The translations under genes were made by a program, and so were the position numbers. The notes beneath the pieces are model-generated. The model did no database searches. It saw only the letters and a list, made by a program, of their open reading frames with translations, and had not been told where the DNA came from. 64,000 bases of DNA, from positions 22,903 to 86,902 of the forward strand of contig NZ_RHOL01000008.1 of the NCBI RefSeq assembly GCF_003946465.1. Direction: 5' to 3'. This DNA comes from Lacticaseibacillus hegangensis (GTDB lineage Bacteria > Bacillota > Bacilli > Lactobacillales > Lactobacillaceae). Numbering within the stretch: position 1 is the first letter of the stretch; every line of letters starts with the position of its first letter. Positions 58,972 to 64,000 of this stretch are shown here, piece after piece.

Positions 58972-60201
58972 ATGGGAAAGTTTGGCGTAATCGTACTCGA
59001 CAGTTTCGGCGTTGGTGCAATGGATGACGTACCAAAGGTGCGCCCGGCAGACATCGGCGCAAATACTGCTCTAAACATTATCAAGGCTGTACCCCAAGCC
59101 AAGTGGCCTACACTGGAAGCACTTGGCTTGATGAATGCTATTGGGCAGGAGCGTGGAGATCATAAGTTTTCACCAACTGCTAATTGGGGGACTTCAAACC
59201 TGATGCACCACGGCGCTGATTCATATCTCGCTCATCAGGAGATCATGGGCACGAAGCCAAAAATGCCTCTTTTACAACCATTTAACGAAGTGATCGATAC
59301 AGTTGAGGATCAGATCAAAAAAGATGGCTTCAATGTGGAACGTCATGGGCAAAAAGGATTTCAGCTTCTAATCGTGAATGGATGCGCGACTGTCGGCGAT
59401 AATCTGGAAGCTGATCCTGGCCAGGTTTACAATGTTACAGCTGCGCTGGATGAGATGCCTTTTGACGAGATTAAACGTCTCGGAGAATCTGTTCGCAGTG
59501 TTGTTAAGGTTTCTCGTGTTATTGCATTTGGTGGGCGCGGCGTCAACTTAAGCAATATTCTCGCTGCTGAGAAGATTGAGCACGAGAAATATGTTGGAGT
59601 TTCCGCACCCGAATCTGGCGTATACAACACTGATTACCACGTCGTGCATTTAGGCTATGGCATTAATCCTGACGTTCAATTACCAACAATTCTACATAAG
59701 CAAGGTATCGATGTAGCGCTCGTGGGGAAGACAGCTGATATCATTAACGTTGATACAGAACGGAAATTCCCTGGGGTTGATACGAATTATCTGTTTGACC
59801 AATTCATTAAGCAATCCAAGGAAATGACTAATGGCTTGCTCTTTATGAACATTCAAGAAACTGATTTGGCGGGGCACGCAGAGGATCCTGTTCGTTATGC
59901 CGAGGTGGTTACAGAGTCTGATAAGCGGATTAAAGAAGTTCTTCCGCTTTATGGCAAGGATGATATTCTTATTGTCATGGCAGATCATGGTGATGATCCA
60001 ACCATCGGGTTTAGCTTACATACACGCGAACGCACTCCTCTTCTGATTTATAAGGAAGGAACTACAAATAAGTATGTTGGAGACCGTGCAACCCTCTCGG
60101 ATGTAGGCGCAACAGGTGCTGATTATTTTAATGTACAGGCTCCCGAGAATGGCAGCAGCTTCCTTCATCGCATTATTGACGGCACGGATTTAGATGCGTA
60201 A
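58972..60201 (+). CDS. yhfW: YhfW-like phosphopentomutase-type metalloenzyme
   Basis: A 409-residue member of the alkaline phosphatase superfamily, closest to phosphopentomutase. VIVLDSFGVGAMDDV has the first metal Asp; HQEIMGTKPKMPLLQPF, NIQETDLAGHAEDPVRYAEV and MADHGDDPTIGFSLHTRERTP carry the mutase and metal motifs. Phosphopentomutase makes ribose 5-phosphate from ribose 1-phosphate, so a phosphosugar step is likely, though the true substrate of YhfW is unknown. It starts one base after yhfX. Confidence 0.9.
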   Translation: MGKFGVIVLDSFGVGAMDDVPKVRPADIGANTALNIIKAVPQAKWPTLEALGLMNAIGQERGDHKFSPTANWGTSNLMHHGADSYLAHQEIMGTKPKMPLLQPFNEVIDTVEDQIKKDGFNVERHGQKGFQLLIVNGCATVGDNLEADPGQVYNVTAALDEMPFDEIKRLGESVRSVVKVSRVIAFGGRGVNLSNILAAEKIEHEKYVGVSAPESGVYNTDYHVVHLGYGINPDVQLPTILHKQGIDVALVGKTADIINVDTERKFPGVDTNYLFDQFIKQSKEMTNGLLFMNIQETDLAGHAEDPVRYAEVVTESDKRIKEVLPLYGKDDILIVMADHGDDPTIGFSLHTRERTPLLIYKEGTTNKYVGDRATLSDVGATGADYFNVQAPENGSSFLHRIIDGTDLDA

Positions 60202-60227
60202 CTCGATCTGGAGGAGGTGGTTATATT

Positions 60228-61271
60228 TTGTCAGAAAGTATCTCACGGCTGGCAGAGAAGACGTTCGTAGCTCTGGCCAACCCTTATGATAGCGTTCAAC
60301 GGACATACCCATTAGCATTTGAGGAAGCTCAAAAAGTGGATAACCCCAGATATGTTGGTATTAAGGATCAAAACGTAATACCAGAATCGCTTCTATTGAG
60401 TCTCCATAAAGCTGGTTTTATCCTTCACACCATTGATCACCTGGCTATGGGAGGTAGGGCGACCGACAACCGCCTTACTAATCCAATTACTGGAAGGCAT
60501 ATGACCGGATCGTCCAGTGGGACCGCTATTAATGTCAGAGTCCATATAAACGATTTAGGCATTGGCACCGATGGTGGGGGATCTGTGTTAATGCCAGCAT
60601 TAAGCCTGAATCTATACGGCTTAATAAGCAAGACACTTTCTGTAGAGGCCGTAACGCGTGCTGAGTCACATTTGTCTACTGATGGTATTATGCTGACACC
60701 GACGGTTGGGTTTATCGCTCGAGACCTGAAAACGATTGAGGACGCGTGTCAATCCATCGGCGTGATAAGAAGTGAACAAACCAGAGATTCAGTTACGAGG
60801 GTGCTGGTAGAACATGCACTGCACGTGCCTATAAAAGCTGACGAGAAGGATATTAGAATCGTTGAGAAACAGTTTCCAGATTCCAACGTCAAAAGAGCCG
60901 ATCAGATTTCTTTCTTAAAAAAGGCTCTGAATGACTACGACGTAGTTATCTCCAATGAGGGGCCTGTTGATTTGGAGGGCATCGGTGACACAATTATTGG
61001 GCACATGGGAAGCAAGGCCGCGATGATTCAGTCTTCGGGTCACAAATATTTGTCAAAGGTCGTCAACATGGTTGATGCTACGGGACTAGTCATCCCAGCA
61101 AATTCGCTTGGAGAGGGAATACTTATAACTACAAAATCCTCGCCGCATAGTGTTCAGACTGTGTTGAAGGTTGCTCGATACTTTGAGCCATTTACTGACA
61201 AGCTTCTTGACTCATATTTTACGCAGTTGAAGATCTACTATCCTCGCGGCTACGGGTACCCAAGTTATTAA
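60228..61271 (+). CDS. Amidase-signature family protein
   Basis: A 347-residue protein with the amidase signature. MTGSSSGTAINVRVHINDLGIGTDGGGSVLMPALSLNLYGL holds the Ser-rich GSSSGTA loop and the GTDGGGS loop of Ser-cisSer-Lys amidases; the N-terminal Lys-containing part (VGIKDQNVIPES) may provide the catalytic Lys. It is shorter than usual (about 450) and lacks much of the C-terminal half. TTG start after GGAGGAGG. It follows yhfW by 26 bases, so it belongs to the yhf operon here; enterobacterial yhf loci lack it as far as I know. It may release an amine from an amide substrate. Confidence 0.8.
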   Translation: MSESISRLAEKTFVALANPYDSVQRTYPLAFEEAQKVDNPRYVGIKDQNVIPESLLLSLHKAGFILHTIDHLAMGGRATDNRLTNPITGRHMTGSSSGTAINVRVHINDLGIGTDGGGSVLMPALSLNLYGLISKTLSVEAVTRAESHLSTDGIMLTPTVGFIARDLKTIEDACQSIGVIRSEQTRDSVTRVLVEHALHVPIKADEKDIRIVEKQFPDSNVKRADQISFLKKALNDYDVVISNEGPVDLEGIGDTIIGHMGSKAAMIQSSGHKYLSKVVNMVDATGLVIPANSLGEGILITTKSSPHSVQTVLKVARYFEPFTDKLLDSYFTQLKIYYPRGYGYPSY

Positions 61272-61397
61272 GGAAAATTCATATTTGGTTAGGTTTCGCG
61301 GAGGGAACGCTGCCTGGGAAAATCAAAGCATCGCAGATACTTGCGGTCTCTGAAATGTGAATATTATAGGAACCAAGAGTCAGCAAATGTCGTCAGG
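61272..61397 (+). other. Intergenic spacer after the yhf operon
   Basis: No gene, clear promoter or terminator was found between the amidase gene and the insertion element. Confidence 0.4.
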
Positions 61398-61703
61398 ACC
61401 CAATAACAGACCGGATCCTTGGTTGTTCACGACCAGCTCAAAAGCGGAGAAGCCAATGCGATTTGGATGACAATCGTTGAGACCGCCAAAGCCAACGGAC
61501 TGGATTCACAAAGTTACATTGAGCGCCTGCTGATGGGCTGTCACAACTGTCCGCCCTACCAGTGAGAGAACAAGCTGAGGCATATTTACCTTGGAACCAG
61601 CAGCCAAGCCAGCAAAGAGCGGAATCGCATAAGCAATGAAGGGCCACAATCCAGAAATGAGATTGCGGCCCTTCTCATTTTGCAGGACGGTCTGTTATTG
61701 GGT
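61398..61703 (+). mobile_element. 306-bp IS66-derived non-autonomous element
   Basis: Perfect 16-bp inverted repeats ACCCAATAACAGACCG (61398-61413) and CGGTCTGTTATTGGGT (61688-61703) bound the segment. Inside is the C-terminal end of an IS66-family transposase and a hairpin (GAAGGGCC...GGCCCTTC, about 61638-61675). It looks like an internally deleted IS66 copy, like a MITE. No 8-bp target duplication is seen. Confidence 0.7.
61420..61639 (+). pseudogene. IS66-family transposase C-terminal fragment, frameshifted
   Basis: ANAIWMTIVETAKANGLDSQSYIERLL matches the end of IS66 TnpC-type transposases. After a one-base shift near 61540 the frame continues REQAEAYLPWNQQPSQQRA, the usual AEAYLPW terminus, and stops at 61637-61639. 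The DDE core is absent, so no transposase is made. Confidence 0.8.
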
Positions 61704-61796
61704 GCTTAATGACTTTTTAGGGTATAGCAAATTGATTTCCACTTCATCAGCACCTTCCACCTTTTTGGCATCATCAGTAGAAGGCAACTCACAGAG

Positions 61797-62612
61797 TCAT
61801 TCTATGCTCTTATTGAGAATTGAACGCAGTACTCGTTCACGCAAGGCGACCACGTCAATATTATTCTGTGCTGCATATCCTTTCGTTAACACATCACAGA
61901 TATACAGCTGTGATATTTTGCCATCAACTGAGCCGCCATTTAAGAATTCATCAATGGCTGTTTGAAGAACGACGTCGCCCTGTCTACCAATGGGGGTGTT
62001 TGAGTAATTTGTGATGGCAATCACTTTGGCTCCGTTATCTTTCGCAATATTCACAGCATCATAAGTATCTTTGGTTCGTCCTGAGAGAGAAAAGGCAATT
62101 ACCAAGGAATTCTTCTTCATCACTGAGGCGTACTGAGCCTGGATATGAGGGTCTGTAATTGCCGTACTACATACGCCGTCGCGCAGAAGGATTGATTCGA
62201 GACTCTTTGCAGATTGTCCGCTACCACCAACACCGAACAGATAAATTTGATCTGCTTTGGACATCAACGATACTGCTTTTTCGACTTGTTCTCTGTTTAA
62301 TAGTTGAGCGGTTCGCTTTAGAGCATCGACCAGACTATCAACAATTGTGTCATAGTCGTCCTGCGGTCGGTCAGCGGTCTGCTTGGTATAGTCCTCCTTG
62401 GCTATCTCGATTTTAAAGTCCGAGAAACCATTAAAACCAAGTTTCTGGCAAAAGCGCACGATCGTGGCGTCCCCCACCCCTGCCGCCTCTCGAACTTCAG
62501 TAAGTGTGGCATATATAATTTTTATGCCAATGGATAGCACAAAATCGGCGACTTTTCTTTCGGATCGGGTTAACTCGTCATAATGGTTGTGGATTAAGTA
62601 ATCGTATTTCAT
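61797..62612 (-). CDS. RpiR/MurR-family regulator
   Basis: A 271-residue repressor. An N-terminal helix-turn-helix (RSERKVADFVLSIGIKI, then AAGVGDATIVRFCQKLGFNGFSDFKIEI) is followed by a SIS domain (YLFGVGGSGQSAKSLESILLRDGV, IAFSLSGRTKDTYDAVNIAKDNGAKVIAITNYSNTPI) binding a sugar phosphate. I use ATG 62612 after GGAGGG. The gene is divergent from nanE and a perfect 25-bp dyad lies between, so it probably senses an amino-sugar phosphate such as ManNAc-6-P or GlcNAc-6-P. Confidence 0.9.
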   Translation of the reverse strand: MKYDYLIHNHYDELTRSERKVADFVLSIGIKIIYATLTEVREAAGVGDATIVRFCQKLGFNGFSDFKIEIAKEDYTKQTADRPQDDYDTIVDSLVDALKRTAQLLNREQVEKAVSLMSKADQIYLFGVGGSGQSAKSLESILLRDGVCSTAITDPHIQAQYASVMKKNSLVIAFSLSGRTKDTYDAVNIAKDNGAKVIAITNYSNTPIGRQGDVVLQTAIDEFLNGGSVDGKISQLYICDVLTKGYAAQNNIDVVALRERVLRSILNKSIE

Positions 62613-62634
62613 TTCAATGATCCCTCCAGGCTCT

Positions 62635-62742
62635 ATTATACAGCAGAAACTACATATTTGGAGAAGGTCTCCAAATATATGGAGAAAGGGTTTACATTGA
62701 TGCTGTATTGTGCTAGATTTCACTTGGAGATAATTTCCATAT
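62635..62742. promoter_or_regulatory. Divergent promoters with RpiR operator
   Basis: ATATTTGGAGA-AGG-TCTCCAAATAT (62654-62678) is a perfect dyad. For nanE, TTTACA (62691-62696) and TAGATT (62714-62719) are 17 bp apart. For rpiR, TATAAT (62640-62635) is the -10 box and its -35 zone falls inside the dyad. A weaker second TTGGAGA-TAA-TTTCCA (62724-62739) lies downstream. Confidence 0.8.
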
Positions 62743-62769
62743 TTTTAAAAAATGGAGGCGATTTGGAGA

Positions 62770-63471
62770 TTGGAGAAGATTGCGTTGTTAAAAAAGGTAC
62801 ATGGAGGCTTAATTGTTTCTTGTCAAGCATTACCAGGCGAGCCGTTATATACCGAATTAGGCGGCATTATGCCGTTGATGGCTACTGCAGCGGAGAGAGC
62901 AGGAGCGGTCGGAATAAGGGCAAATTCTGTGAGGGATATCAATGAGATAAAGAATGCAGTTTCCTTACCAATTATTGGCATTATTAAACGTGACTATCCC
63001 CCGGAAAAGCCGTACATTACACCTACGATGCGTGAAGTAGACGAACTTGTCACAACGGGATGTGAGGTGATCGCCTTCGATTGTACAAATCGGAAGCGGC
63101 ATGACGGATTATCAGTTACTGAATTTATTTCGCAGATAAAAAGTAGATATCCTAAGCAATTGATTATGGCCGACATATCAAATTTCGATGAAGGGATTTC
63201 AGCCTGGCGTGCAGGTGTTGATTTTGTTGGCACAACAATGTCAGGCTACACCGCGGAAAGTGTACCTCGTGATGAACCCGACTACTCTCTGATAAAACGT
63301 CTGGCCGAGGCGGGCATTGATGTAATTGCTGAAGGTCATATTCACTCCCCAGAGCAAGCGAAAAGAGTACAAAATCTAGGCGCGGCCGCAATTGTTGTTG
63401 GGGGAGCAATCACTCGCCCACTTGAGATTGCAACCAGGTTCACCCAAGCTTTATCGAAAAGGGGGAGATAA
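62770..63471 (+). CDS. nanE: N-acetylmannosamine-6-phosphate 2-epimerase NanE
   Basis: About 233 residues. The TIM-barrel NanE signature is seen in [40 protein letters not shown] (catalytic Lys region), [22 protein letters not shown] and [11 protein letters not shown]. It turns ManNAc-6-P into GlcNAc-6-P in sialic acid or ManNAc use. TTG 62770 gives the family's usual N-terminus; ATG 62752 is possible. GGAGG lies at 62754-62758. No nanA or nanK is in the window. The gene is probably under RpiR control. Confidence 0.92.
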   Translation: MEKIALLKKVHGGLIVSCQALPGEPLYTELGGIMPLMATAAERAGAVGIRANSVRDINEIKNAVSLPIIGIIKRDYPPEKPYITPTMREVDELVTTGCEVIAFDCTNRKRHDGLSVTEFISQIKSRYPKQLIMADISNFDEGISAWRAGVDFVGTTMSGYTAESVPRDEPDYSLIKRLAEAGIDVIAEGHIHSPEQAKRVQNLGAAAIVVGGAITRPLEIATRFTQALSKRGR

Positions 63472-63474
63472 TCA

Positions 63475-63978
63475 GTGACAGTTCCATATAAAGACTTTGG
63501 CGACAATAGATGGAGGGTTTTGGCTGACTACTCTGACTGTTATGTGAGGCATGCAATGGAGCTGGTATACGAGTGTATAGCAGAAGACGTCCCATACAAT
63601 GTAGTCTCAGATTATCTGGATGCCGATACGAATAAGCATTCTGACAATGTAGTATGTATTGGAACACGCAAAACGAGTGCACTCATAGCACAGTTCATTT
63701 CGAGTGATGAAGTTCCATCTCACGGTTTTCTTGTTAAGGTAGGAGTTTCTCCATTTAATGAAAATAGGCAGGTTGTGTGGTTGGTTGGTGATGACCCAGT
63801 AGCAACAATCTACGCATCATCACATTTTGTACATCAGTATTTACCCCAAGCACGTCAACGAAAAGACCATATCCCATATTTTCGGAAACTATTCGTTGAT
63901 CCTTTACCAAAATACATATTTTCCCCCAGTTTACAATTCAAGTGCAACACCCTGACGACTAGACCAAAAAGGCCATGA
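63475..63978 (+). CDS. Hypothetical protein, possibly glycosidase N-terminal domain (truncated)
   Basis: A 167-residue frame, GTG start after AAAGGGGGAGA, following nanE by 3 bases. VVCIGTRKTSALIAQFISSDEVP and GFLVKVGVSPFNENRQVVWLVGDDPVATIYASSHFV resemble the alpha/beta N-terminal domain preceding the barrel in some glycosidases (GH20/GH67-like), where the text reads IGT...LI and ...GxDPxGxLYG. That is a weak match. The frame ends in KCNTLTTRPKRP, without the barrel, so a frameshift or premature stop near the end of the window is possible. Confidence 0.5.
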   Translation: MTVPYKDFGDNRWRVLADYSDCYVRHAMELVYECIAEDVPYNVVSDYLDADTNKHSDNVVCIGTRKTSALIAQFISSDEVPSHGFLVKVGVSPFNENRQVVWLVGDDPVATIYASSHFVHQYLPQARQRKDHIPYFRKLFVDPLPKYIFSPSLQFKCNTLTTRPKRP

Positions 63979-64000
63979 AGACCTATTCTTGTTAGTACTA

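Overview
The window reads as a piece of a Gram-positive chromosome of the lactic acid bacteria, most likely a GC-rich member of the Lactobacillaceae (Lacticaseibacillus or Schleiferilactobacillus type). The evidence is strong Shine-Dalgarno sites, frequent TTG/GTG starts, fructose-type PTS systems, PRD/EIIA regulators, CcpA-type cre sites, an LPXTG surface protein and relics of lactobacillar phage lysis genes. The species is inferred. No rRNA, tRNA or CRISPR array was seen.

Layout. Positions 1-29.0 kb are GC-rich and core-like: an HD-domain protein (cut by the edge) with a DHA2 drug exporter; a MerR thiol/aldehyde-type regulator with an alcohol dehydrogenase/flavodoxin operon; remnants of an SDR and a LysR gene fused by a deletion; a TetR gene beside an amidohydrolase/MBL/SnoaL operon; two ABC exporters each with a TetR gene and visible operators; two DUF805 proteins; a metal-homeostasis block (ABC Zn/Mn importer, CadD-like exporter with an ArsR repressor, UspA, MntH and two VIT-family transporters); a NUDIX protein, an orphan sugar-binding lipoprotein, a ketopantoate-reductase-like enzyme and AzlCD. 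Positions 29.0-32.2 kb (orphan EIIC and a Gfo/Idh oxidoreductase) are AT-richer. A GC-rich stretch at 32.2-35.9 kb holds an LPXTG protein with Pro-Glu-Pro-Lys repeats, a second Gfo/Idh paralogue, a candidate small RNA and glutamate-cysteine ligase.

From 36 kb to the end the DNA is clearly AT-richer and looks acquired. It opens with a decayed prophage lysis cassette (holin and amidase endolysin). Three sugar modules follow, each joining a fructose-type PTS to a class II aldolase: Gfo/Idh - PRD regulator - EIIA - EIIBC - aldolase; PRD regulator - aldolase - EIIABC; and DeoR - aldolase - EIIBC - EIIA. None has a visible sugar-phosphate kinase, so the PTS product may go straight to the aldolase. 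Next comes a complete counterpart of the uncharacterised enterobacterial yhf operon (yhfZ, yhfY, yhfU, yhfT, php, yhfS, yhfX, yhfW) plus an amidase-signature protein, behind its own promoter. A 306-bp IS66-derived element with perfect terminal repeats separates this from a divergent rpiR-type regulator and nanE, with a clear operator between them, and a last ORF of unclear function.

The most interesting system is the 37.7-61.3 kb block: three kinase-less PTS/aldolase modules next to a yhf pathway whose substrate is, to my knowledge, not established. The candidate small RNA at 34546-34663 is the best non-coding find.
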